From NCBI GenBank assembly GCA_028673005.1, contig CM054116.1, positions 80,488,572 through 80,552,571 on the forward strand: DNA of 64,000 nucleotides. The letters are read 5' to 3'. Under the pieces are notes generated by a model. The model was not told where the DNA came from. It made no database searches and worked only from the letters and a program-made list of their open reading frames with translations. This document shows, piece by piece, positions 35,661 to 45,380 of this stretch. The translations under genes were made by a program, and so were the position numbers. Within the stretch, counting starts at the first letter, position 1, and every line of letters starts with the position of its first letter. The DNA is from Tanypteryx hageni (lineage: Eukaryota; Arthropoda; Insecta; Odonata; Petaluridae).

Positions 35661-37831
35661 GCATCTAACACAAATCAACGTTCCTCGATAAATGTGCACC
35701 ATTTCCTTCCCACAAAACGTCCCTTCTTCTAGAGAAAGTGAACCACGATTTATTCCTGGGATTTAAAAGGTTTTAAATGGCGGTCTTTAGATTGTGTTCG
35801 GTAAGCATGCTTCATCCTTCATATCCTGAGTAATTGTCTTGATGACACGTTTAGCTCGGTCGTTCGGGACAGTGAAGAAGAGAATGGGATTTTGCGGTAG
35901 TAAAATTTCATTTGTATCAACATTTCGTCTTTTGTTTGCACGATTTTCTAAAATACAATCTTTGATGAAATGCCTCAATGTCCTTTTTTACAATTAGCGA
36001 AAATACAGCTGATATGTTTTGTATAACTTATATGATAGCATTTTTTAAATTACGATTACTGATTACATGTTTCACATTCGCTTTTAGAATTCCTTTTTAC
36101 AGTTTCGGTATTATGACGACGCACACAAATGACATTTAACGACACGGACGCGGTAAAGATGAAAATAACCTCAGAAATTCCTTCAATTTTTGTTACTTTT
36201 ACTCCACCTTCAATAACATCTTAACATAGTTGTATCTCAGTATTTTCGCGTGATATGTTCTAGCTACGGGATGTTATTCTCAGTACCTCTATATGACGTT
36301 CAGGATAGCATTTTTTCCTCAGTCAGCAATTCTTCAAATTTGATGCCAACTTCATGACAGTAAATTTCGGGAATCATGCAGAGGGTCTTTTTTGCTGTTT
36401 CGTTCGTTGAAAGGTCAATGACGAAGCAAATCTTCCAACGACGAAACTTGAGCAACGAGTACTTGTGACGCTCTTCTCTACTCGGCGTCGTTTAGGATTT
36501 TTATTCTTGCGCTTATGAAGTTTTGGTTTTTTCGTGAAAGACATGAAGAGCGCAGTCTATTTGGTATCTTTCGACAATAGAATTCTCTTTTATAAATTAG
36601 CACCATATCTACATACAGAAAGGGCTAATCCATTCATAATTTCAAGTAGGATGAATCGCAATTCAGTGAGAATAAATGTTTCAGCCATAAACTTATAATT
36701 TTTGCACAATCTTCTTCTCAGACTTTCTCATTTGAGGTTTCAGAACAAATGTCATTCACGTGTTTGAATGAAATTAGTAGTTTTCATATTGAAGATAATG
36801 TAAAACCCAGATACGAGAAAGGCCGTTCGGCAATTTCTATCGCTGGACAAATTTTCCTCATAAATGTAACTGTTCTGAAAGTTTAGCTTGCCGCACTTTT
36901 TTTGGCTGACGATACCCGCAGGAATAGATCAAGGCATGGTCGGTGAACTCGTGCTGGAGTGGGCGTAGAAGCGAATGAGGAATTCCATACCGCCATCAAT
37001 TACCGCTCTATCCCGCACTCTTTCATTCGCTTTATCCCCTCCCATTCCATCCATTCTGCCGCTCCGAAATGGCGACTGGGCCTCACGGCACCCGTGGGGC
37101 TGTGGGATCCCCTGAACGTCACGGAAGACAAAGAGGCACCCGGAATAAGTATCGATTCTCAAAAGAGCAGAAAAGCCAGCTGAATAATTCAAAAAGTCAG
37201 AGGTCCCAATCCTATCTCCGAAAGTCCATTACCTATTTTTTTAAATATCATCATCCTAACGGTGGGAGTAGATACTTATTCCTCGTCTGACAGTTGGGTT
37301 TCTCAATATAACAAATTACGTATGTGGTTACCACAATATATGGAATGTATTGTTGATGTGGAGGAGTGCCTTTTTTCGGGATTGATAGTCCCTTTTATAT
37401 TGCCCGAGTTTATTTTGAAGCTTCATTGTGCAATAAAACTCTCCTGTCAATTTGTTTTCAGACATTTAATACGTAGATGTTGAAATCCAGTAATGTTTAG
37501 CTACGTTATGTTTCGAAATATTTAGGCAAACGGCAATATTAATATGGTTATTTAGTTAGTTAAGCTGCATAATGTTTCTTTTGCTAGTTATTTTTTGTAA
37601 ACCCCCAGGATTCGTGTTTAACTTCGACCGTTTTCAAATTAATTTTTATTGTATCAAATTCTATTTTCACTTCTAGCCAACTTTAAATTGATTAACAATA
37701 ATTGCGCCTCTATCTATATTTTCGTATCATTAGCTAGTCTACAAGGAATAATAGTCTGTTTTGTGAGTTACCTAACCCTAGATAGGTAATCCTCATAAAA
37801 AGTTATACGAAGGGTAATCTAGGGTCTAAAG
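35661..37831. other. Non-coding DNA, no gene recognised
   Basis: AT-rich with a modest GC rise at 36930-37150. No motif, splice-bounded exon or repeat family was recognised. Confidence 0.5.
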
Positions 37832-39996
37832 CTGGGGTTCTTAACCTTTTGCGGGTCCTGCATCCCCTTCAGCGATCCATGGTAACCCTGCACCCCCACC
37901 AAAATTTTTTCAGTGGTTATTTTTTTATTTTGTTTTTAGATTTAAAGTATTATTAAACGTATAGTATTTAAAATCAAACATATTTATTACAAATTACATT
38001 TTGAACTCAACCTTTCCTCAACTAAAGACAATATGATTGTAATGTGGATGACAGACCTAATAAGAATTAAATTGTCCCAAAACTAATCATTTCAATGCAC
38101 AAACAATAATAAATATTTTTAATTTTTAAGGGTGGCATATTTTAAATTCTGGATAGGCAATTTCAAAAATGTTGTCAACAAGAAATATTATCTTTAAAAT
38201 AGTGTGTTTCTTCAATTTCAATGAGACCGTTGTTGTTGTTTTGCGTCAATCAAAGTTTGAAAATCCGGAACCGTGTTCGACAGAGCAACTTGCATGTCAT
38301 CTGTAGCATTCAATCTGTTTCGGTTCTTCGTCTACATGGCAACAAACGTTGAAAACCCTGTTTCACAGAGGTATGTAGTAGCAAAGAGAACAATTGCTGA
38401 TAAAGCTCGCTTCACAAGCTGTGGATAAGCATGAGCCAAAGAGGACCAGAATTCAGCAAGAGTCTTAGATCCAAACTCACTTTTCAGCAATTCCTTTGTT
38501 CCTAAATCGATTAAGTAATCTTTTGTTAAGTCAAAATCGTCAATGCTGTCAAGGTTAACAAAATAAGGATTGCGAATCCAGGTGTCGATTTTCATACCTT
38601 CCAAGTTGAAATAACCATTAAAAGAGGTTTGAAGTGTCTCCAAATGGTTGATGATTCCTTCCTAAACGTGAAATGGTAGTGTTATCGCTTTTTATATATG
38701 CTTCAAACAGTGCCTTCTAGAAAATTGGCATAATGTCCGTTCTGCACCCTTCTCTTCCAGACGGAAAGTTTATCTATAAATGCACTAAGTTTTTCAGCAG
38801 CATCCATGATGGTCACAGATGGACCTTGAATGGACATATTTGTGATGTTTAGATGACAGAATATATCTGCCAAATATGCCAAAGAAAGAATAAAATCTTT
38901 GCTATCAAACGACTCAAAAGGGGGATTATCTTTCTCCCTCAAGAAAAGTGAAATTTCAACATGATGTTCCACCAAACGTTTTAAAACTTGGCCTCTGGAA
39001 AGCCAGCGGACTTCTGTGTAGTACAAAAAAACCTCGTATTCTGCTCCCATTTCCTGGCAAAACTGCTTGAACGGGCGACGGTTTAAGACCCTGGCACGAA
39101 TAAAGTTGACGACTGTACAGCTGTTGACAGGACATCTTTCAGATTTTCTGGAAGCGACTTAGAAGCCAGAGCATGGCGATGTAGGATGCAGTGAGTCACG
39201 ATTACATGTGGAGCTTCTTTCTTGACTAGGGCAGCAAATCCAGATTTGTTCCCAGCATGAAAGGTGCTCCATCGGTGAATATCGTGCCAAGGTGTTTTTT
39301 CCAATCAAATCCTTGCTTGACAAAGAAACTTTCCACTATTTCAAGAATGTCTGAAGCTTTCGTGGTTGTTGGAAGAGGCTCGCAAAAGAGAAATTCTTCT
39401 TCTATCGTACCAGCGTACACATACCGAATAAAAACGAGCAGCTGACTACACTGCGACACATCGGTAGTCTTGTCCAATTGTATGCTGAAATTACATGTGC
39501 TACTAATTCTTCCATGACCTGTTTTAGAATATCCGACAACAATTCGGCAATTCGAGAACGAATTACGTCATTTGACAAAGGAACTGCCTCAATCTTCTTT
39601 CGCTGTTCTTTACCACACACCAGCTCAACCATTTCTAGGGCACAAGGCTTTACAAAAATCTCTGCAATGGTGTGTGACTTCTTGTTTTTTGCTATCAAAA
39701 ACGCGACCTCGTAAGAAGCTTCCAGACAAGGTTTTTGCGTTTGGGCAAATCCAAGTTTTGGCAAAGTTCCTGATGCCTCAAATCAAGCTTTCTTCTGTCG
39801 AAATATTTCGACATTGTCTGAGATATTCCCAGGATGAATTGAAGAAAGGTGCTCTTTTACCTTCGACGGTTTCATGTTTTCGTTGCAGAACATTTTTCCG
39901 CATAAGAAGCAATGAGGCTTCTGTGATGAATGTAAAGCCCAAAGATGTATATGACTCATCGAATTTCCTCTTCTTCGACATTTCCAAAACCTAGGG
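37832..39996 (-). mobile_element. Decayed hAT element of the ZBED5/FAM200-like group
   Basis: The element contains a broken transposase on the minus strand (38218-39987) and, beyond its stop, ~380 bp of 3' sequence ending in a hAT-terminus-like CTGGGGTTCTTAACCTTTTG (start 37832). A matching inverted repeat on the other side of the gene was not found, so the 5' end is lost or diverged. Several stops and frameshifts show that it is old. Confidence 0.8.
38218..39987 (-). pseudogene. hAT transposase pseudogene, ZBED5/FAM200-like
   Basis: About 590 codons from ATG at 39987 (MEMSKKRKFDESY, the usual start of this group) to TGA at 38218-38220. Recognisable in order: a degraded BED-finger region, ASYEVAFLIAKNKKSHTIAE, IQLDKTTDVSQCSQLL (first catalytic aspartate region), FLFCEPLPTTT, IFTDGAPFMLG (second), APHVIVTHCILHRHALASK, EVRWLSRGQVLKRL, SLAYLADIFCHLN and the C-terminal dimerisation part ending CETGFSTFVAM. 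There an AAG-to-TAG change is followed by readable TKNRNRLNATDDMQVAL. Frameshifts occur near 39470, 39250, 39070 and 38680. Length fits the family. Domesticated host genes of this type exist, but the damage rules that out here. Confidence 0.88.
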
Positions 39997-40767
39997 TGCG
40001 GAAAGTATATGCATAAACGTGTTTACTTATTTACTAATGTAATTGTCCGTTAAATATGAATATAATTTTATATTTATTATACATAATTTATTTTTATGAT
40101 GATTATATACCTACTTAATATTTCGTTAAAATATCATTAATAACTTTGTAAAAATCTGGAATATAAGTTCAGATCAGAGCTGCAAACCAAACCGAACCGC
40201 TGAAACGAAGCACTCCAAATTGCAGCTCTAGCTACATATGCACCAAAAATGATGCGGATCGTATTTCCCATATAAAAACATTGTACTCACTTCCTTGGTA
40301 GTTTCCATTTTAAATGGGAAATACGTACACCAATCATTTTTGTCTATCAGAACTTTTATAGAAGGTTTTTACAAAATTATGAATAGGTAACATTCGCAAA
40401 ATTTTTATTAATGAAATTTTTCGACTAGCATGGCAACGGGTGGTATGCTTTTATTTGAGAAATACTTATCCCAACGGAATAATGTAGAAATATGTAATTT
40501 TTACGAAATTTTAAGCACAATTATTATTAAAATAATGTTGTATTTAACTTTTTTCTTTTATTCACAAAATTCATTTTGGAATGACTACGAAAAGTTAAAT
40601 AATTATAACTTTAAATGAGTATGCGAAAACATAAAATAAAAATGATCAAAGAGGTACAATGAAATTATCAAATCATATAAGGATAAAAGTTTTCTAACAG
40701 TGTATACGATATTATTACAATAGCTCGCAACCAGTGGTGTACCGAAAAATCTGGTGGACTATGTATA

Positions 40768-40769
<2 letters not shown>
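39997..40769. other. Non-coding DNA with a 54-bp hairpin
   Basis: AGAGCTGCAA (40176-40185) pairs with TTGCAGCTCT (40220-40229) across a 34-base loop. This resembles a palindromic hAT end or a tiny MITE, but no target duplication is visible. CAGTGGTGTACCG at 40734-40746 resembles a hAT terminus without a partner. Confidence 0.4.

Positions 40770-40815
<46 letters not shown>
40770..40815. repeat. (TA)n microsatellite
   Basis: Twenty-three TA units. Confidence 0.95.
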
Positions 40816-40817
<2 letters not shown>

Positions 40818-40847
40818 CTTAATTTAGCTTATTAAATATCCATTTTA

Positions 40848-40878
40848 CTAGTGTAAACGCCCGTTTAAATTCAACGGG
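40848..40878 (-). repeat. Helitron-like 3' terminus
   Basis: On the minus strand: hairpin CCCGTT-GAATTTA-AACGGG (40878-40860), 8-base spacer, CTAG (40851-40848), then T. A TA microsatellite lies 32 bp beyond, as at 9149-9238. The element body would extend to higher coordinates. The 5' end is not identified. Confidence 0.55.
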
Positions 40879-41113
40879 AAAATTGAAACTTAATATATTC
40901 AACTATATTGGAAGGATGTGAGCTAAATCTGACACTTATACGAACATTAGATAAGATAGATAAACAGGTTTTCACTTGAATATATATTTTGATAATAGTA
41001 AGACAATAAGAGTACAATTTTTTAACTGAGTTAACAACATCTTGAACGATTTATTCCGAAAAAAATAGCTATTATGGACTCACCAGATATGTTGATTTTC
41101 TGTCTGAACAACA

Positions 41114-41414
41114 ATGCTGTTGATCGCCAAGGGAACGTTTCAATAAAAATGCTAAATTTTGAAAAGTTTCGAATATTTTAGCTTAACATGAGCAAATTCG
41201 ATTCGAAAACAAAAATTGACGATAAGAATAAGAATCTTCATTTAATGGTTTCTATCCTTAGATCGTGCGTCAATTATTTCTAATTTAATTTTTCAAAAGA
41301 AAATAAGTCTGCAAGTGTGAAAGAGGTATATATTTTAGATCCCTCTTATGGGAAGTCCCATATAGCTATGAACAAAAATGCTGCTGATCACCAAGGGAAC
41401 GTTTCAATAAAAAT
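41114..41414 (+). repeat. Local repeat pair with ~265-bp offset
   Basis: A 36-base block around TGATCNCCAAGGGAACG occurs at 41114-41150 and again at 41379-41414. The sequence between them, 41148-41366, is repeat R3 copy 1. The arrangement looks like a partial tandem duplication of a repeat-bearing segment. Confidence 0.65.
41148..41366 (+). repeat. Repeat R3, copy 1
   Basis: Direct repeat of 42089-42319. Shared landmarks: CGAATATTTTAGCTTAA, AAATTCGATTCGAAAAC, AATTGACGATAAGAA, GTGCGTCAATTA and GATCCCTCTTATGGGAA. Non-coding. Confidence 0.8.
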
Positions 41415-41937
41415 CTGATGTGGCCACCACATGAATTTCTCCATATCTGTAATATTTCTAAAAATTCCAAATAGGTTACATAATAATAAATATTTTAAGA
41501 AACCGAGAAAATTTTAGACTTGACAAAGAGCAGAAATAAACTCAAACCATAGCCATCTGATATTGGATATAGCCACAAAGCTCCAACAATTAAGAAAAGA
41601 AAAAGGAGCGTTACTAAGACGTAAGTGTCAATTGTTAGCAATAGTCGTCGGTAGGCGTGGTGGTGGCAGCTAAAAATATAAGATATCTCTTAAACAATGC
41701 ATCATATGGAAGATCGTTTCAAACAAAGGTTGTATAAAATTAAATTTCCTACAACTTATATTCCAGTAAATGTTTACATACATAGAATAGTAAAGCAAAT
41801 ATTTTAAAATAACGGATAAGTCACAAGAGTAAACACCCACTTCCGGTTGACCGATATTTACCAAATACGAATTCGTTCTTCTGACTTTTATAAAAATGTT
41901 AAATATAAAATTGCATGTTGACCTGATTAGTAGTTTT
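41415..41937. other. Non-coding spacer between repeat copies
   Basis: AT-rich sequence with no recognised gene. Confidence 0.5.
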
Positions 41938-42090
41938 TAAAAAAGCTATCACACACACACAGACATCACCAAGAAAATTGTCAAAACCTGTTGAGGGGAC
42001 CTCAAAACGTGTATTTCCGTTGAAATCTCGAAGTCGATTTTTTCATGAATACAGTACTTTCCCCTATACTACGTATACGGAGAAAGTAAA
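41938..42090 (+). repeat. Interspersed repeat R2, copy 2, with terminal hairpin
   Basis: Inverted copy of the outer part of 7935-8155, ending in the stem-loop TACTTTCCCC...GGAGAAAGTA (42055-42088) with TACGTA in the loop. Repeat R3 starts immediately after the hairpin. At 8 kb the hairpin is instead followed by the B-box-containing sequence, so the sequence outside the hairpin differs between the copies. Confidence 0.7.
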
Positions 42091-42319
42091 AATGCAAAAT
42101 TTTGACAAATTTTCGAATATTTTAGCTTAATGTGAGCGAATTCGATTCGAAAACAATAATTGACGATAAGAAGAAGAATTTTCATTTAATTTCCTTTAAA
42201 ATGGTTCTTATCCGAAGATAGTGCGTCAATTACTTCTAATTTAATTTTGCAAAAGAAAATAAGTCAGAAAGTGTGCAAGAGTTATATTTAAGATCCCTCT
42301 TATGGGAAATCCCATATAG
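42089..42319 (+). repeat. Repeat R3, copy 2
   Basis: Second copy of 41148-41366 with an insertion of about 12 bases (TTTCCTTTAAAA) relative to copy 1. It begins at the hairpin of R2. Confidence 0.8.
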
Positions 42320-42357
42320 TGGTCCAACCAACAGATTAAAGCTTTTATTAATAATAT

Positions 42358-43572
42358 CAGGCCTGTCCAACCTTTTATGGTCATTGTGCAACATAAATTT
42401 ATTAAATTTAAAATAATCGCAATAAAAATGGAAATTATCTAACCATCGAATATTAAAAAAGATAAGTAGAACATTGTAAAAAACTTCTAATGTGAAATTA
42501 TTGGAATTATGCTTGAAAAGTTGGAATTTTTATGTAAATAGTTGAAACCATCTTCTCCGCAGGCATCATTGAGGTATCTCGTGGGTATAATTTCCCTGCG
42601 AGTGATGGCTTGGACACTTCTGCATTATATATTTATTAAGATAAACACTTCCTATTATCGTAATAATTAAAAAGGCTAATAATTTTACAAAAATCTATAA
42701 CTTCTCACACATTAATTTTCTGGCGTCTGAATAAAGGGGGATAAGTCGTTATATTGTAAATTAAAAATAACTGTAATTGAAAATTTAGTGCTAAATAATA
42801 AACTATTACATAGTTAAAATTTTAGCAAATTTCTTTTGGAACATTATTTTGTTTATAATGTCTAAAATAAAGTAAGACTCATCAATTGTCAATCTCTTTC
42901 ATAATATTATTTCTGTTAACTCAGATCTTACGAAATGATGACTTACACCTTTTATGAGAACACCAACTAATTGACTTTTTATGAAACATTTCGAGGATTT
43001 TCGTCAAAAAATAAATTTCTATACTATTTTTTACACTACCTTAATATTTGCTGACGGTCTGATGAATTAATTTGTCGAAGATACGGTGCAAATCTATTTC
43101 ACTGTGCAAACGCAGAGAAAAACTTGAAGTTGCCTTCGTTAGTGTTCCTTCCCGACTAACTCCTTTTAAGAGAGTCGTGAAAATCTCATCATCTCCGAAT
43201 CCTGACTCTTAGTATTTGTCAAAATGTTGCATCTTGTTAGATCCAAGTGGGGTGTGACGGCTAGGCGCATCTCGAAAGTAGCTTCGGCATTATATTACAA
43301 TGGAATCCTATCCGACAATTCTATAATAGCTTCCAAGTTTGTTTCTTTTTAAGCAATTTTTAATGCTGTATTCATCTTTAACTACAAAATAACCTCTCTA
43401 TAGCGAATTATCTCAGCCTTCTCACGCAAAATAGGATCAAGAGAATTACTTTGTTATAAACGTAAATGAAGGCAGAAAAATATAGCGACAGTATGTCTGG
43501 GCACAGCCGTTTAAATCACTTTGTAAACAGACCTCTAATAATGATCAGGGTCTGTTATTTCAAGCAGAAGAT
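42358..43572. other. AT-rich non-coding DNA with an orphan hAT-like terminus
   Basis: CAGGCCTGTCCAACCTTTTATGG-type sequence at 42358 resembles a hAT terminus and is similar to the inverted end at 43861-43884 (CAGGGGCCTGCAACCTTTT). If these belong together, the element would be 1.5 kb and non-coding, but the flanking octamers agree at only their last four bases. I leave it unresolved. Confidence 0.35.
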
Positions 43573-43884
43573 CAGGTCTCCTCAACCCGGCGCCCGCTGG
43601 TGCCATGACGCCCTTCATAAAATTCCTTGGCGCCCACTACTAGGGCTATGGCAAGTCATTTGCTGGGGAGGTGCAATAAGATAGTACAAAAAAAGTACAA
43701 ATTCAATTTTCTCATTAAAAATTTCAAGATTCTCCTTCTTTTTATTAATAAATTTTTTATTCAAATCAAAATATTTTTCTGTTTGAAAATAAAAAAGAAT
43801 CTAACCCATTTCTTTTAGCTTTATTTTTCTGTGTATCCGCAATCCTTCTCTCTCCCTCAAGGCTGAAAAGGTTGCAGGCCCCTG
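43573..43884. mobile_element. Candidate non-autonomous hAT element
   Basis: The left end CAGGTCTCCTCAACC resembles the inverted right end CAGGGGCCTGCAACC, with a 5' interior rich in GGCGCCC blocks as in many short hAT derivatives. No 8-bp target duplication is visible, and the right end could instead pair with 42358. Confidence 0.4.
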
Positions 43885-44439
43885 CTCTATATGTCAAATG
43901 AGAATACACGCGGCCACAGCATGATCTGCGCAGTCGGTTCTAGAATACAAAGAAAACACAATATGCTTAGGGTTGTTCAAATTACATATCTAGGGTTAAA
44001 TAGAATTCCTCATAGCCATTATAATTTAAAAGAAATTAATGTCTATCAAGACTGTCTTACATTTGATTTTATTCAAAATTTCCTGTTTATAAATTGATAC
44101 GTGCCTTCATTCTTGGTTTTCACTGTTATTAGATACAAAAATTCGTTCAATTTAAAAACTTGGTATCAAGTGTTCACCAAAATTTAGTTGATTACTCACC
44201 TACGCCGTATCACGCAATGGAATTAAGATGAGAAGTTGTTCTATTCTTTCTTCTGGACTGTAATAGTTTCTGCTGATGTTGATGGTCCTACTTACCTGTA
44301 ATTATTTCATGGCGATTATCCAGTTCTCACAACTAGCAATTTCTCAATTTGCGCAAAATACGTATCAGGATAACGGCTTCTGCCTTGAATATGGATGTAT
44401 ACTTTTTGTTATTTTCAGGGGTTTTAAAAAATTTGCTTA
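43885..44439. other. Non-coding DNA, no gene recognised
   Basis: AT-rich, short random frames only. Confidence 0.5.
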
Positions 44440-45380
44440 TCTTTCGGTTTGTCTGTCTGTCTCGCTGACCCAATAACTCCTAAACGAAAGCAGATAGAAA
44501 TTTCGTTCTTTCGCCAATCGATTTAGTATTCTGTGTCGTTGTGCACGTTTTCATGGTTTGGTAGGCTGTGTTTAAAATTTCTCTTTGAAAAAACCGCCAT
44601 TTACTGTCTGCTTCAGCAGCTCTTTCCTTATTAGGCGTTCTCCACCAGCGAAGCGGTAATAGCGGAACGCCTTATGGGCACGTCTGGTCCATCCGTCCGT
44701 CCGTCGTAACTTTCATCTCCTAAATCGCTGGACGGATTTTAATTTAATTAGGTATGAGTGATCTTTATTAAAATTTATCGCCCATTTGTGATTTTCAACT
44801 GAATCTGTAAATTACAATTTCCACTTTACATAATTACTTTAACAAACTTAAGTATACTCATATTTCGTTAAATGGCATTCGTCAAGCAACAATGAAATAT
44901 CAAAATTTTATCTCCCTAGCTCTTATATGATCTATAAGATATAGATTTAAAAAATTATTCGGATAGAGAACATTTACTACAAGAAAGTCCGCGAGGTCAC
45001 GTAATTACGAGTTATGGTTTCGGAGTTAAAAATTCGAGAAAATCCCGAGCAAAACATCGCATATTTTGTTTACATCGATCGCGAAGACGGTTCTCTCAGC
45101 AAACAACAATTAAAAATCCATATATTTCTCTCCCGTTCTCTTATATAATCTGCGAGGTATATATTATTATCTGCGAGGTATAGATTTAAAAATTTATTCG
45201 GATAGAGAACAGCATTTACTACAAGATGGCCCAGAGACCACATAATTACGACTTATAGTTTTGGAGTTACAAATTCTTATATTATCTGTGAGGTATAGAT
45301 TTAAAAACTTATTTGGATGGAGAAGAACATTTACTACTACTAGTACATTTTCTATAGTTTCGTGGATAAAAATTCGAGAA
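44440..45380 (+). repeat. Complex repeat R4 with ~240-bp and ~115-bp internal units
   Basis: Starts with GTCTGTCTGTC and AACTCCTAAACG, then a stem AGGCGTTC/GAACGCCT (44633-44640 and 44665-44672) enclosing AGCGAAGCGG, then a GTCCGTCCGTC run and CTCCTAAATCGCTGGACGG. From 44876, units recur: the landmark AGATTTAAAAA-TTATTCGGATAGAGAAC occurs at about 44943, 45182 and (diverged) 45296, followed by ATTTACTACAAG and AATTACGANTTAT. No coding potential. The superfamily is unknown. Confidence 0.65.

Noticed and set aside
35236..35664. Minus-strand 142-codon Arg/Gly/Glu-rich frame
   Set aside because: Its composition reflects the CT/GC-rich island. No motif or splice context was seen.
37820..39997. CTAGGGT heptamers as a target duplication of the hAT relic
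   Set aside because: hAT duplications are 8 bp and should lie directly outside the inverted ends. The left heptamer is six bases away from the terminus and the right one is only a few bases upstream of the transposase ATG.
42358..43884. A single 1.5-kb hAT element between CAGGCCTGTCC and the inverted CAGGGGCCTGC
   Set aside because: The ends are similar, but the flanking octamers match only in part and another candidate left end (43573) exists. Left unresolved.
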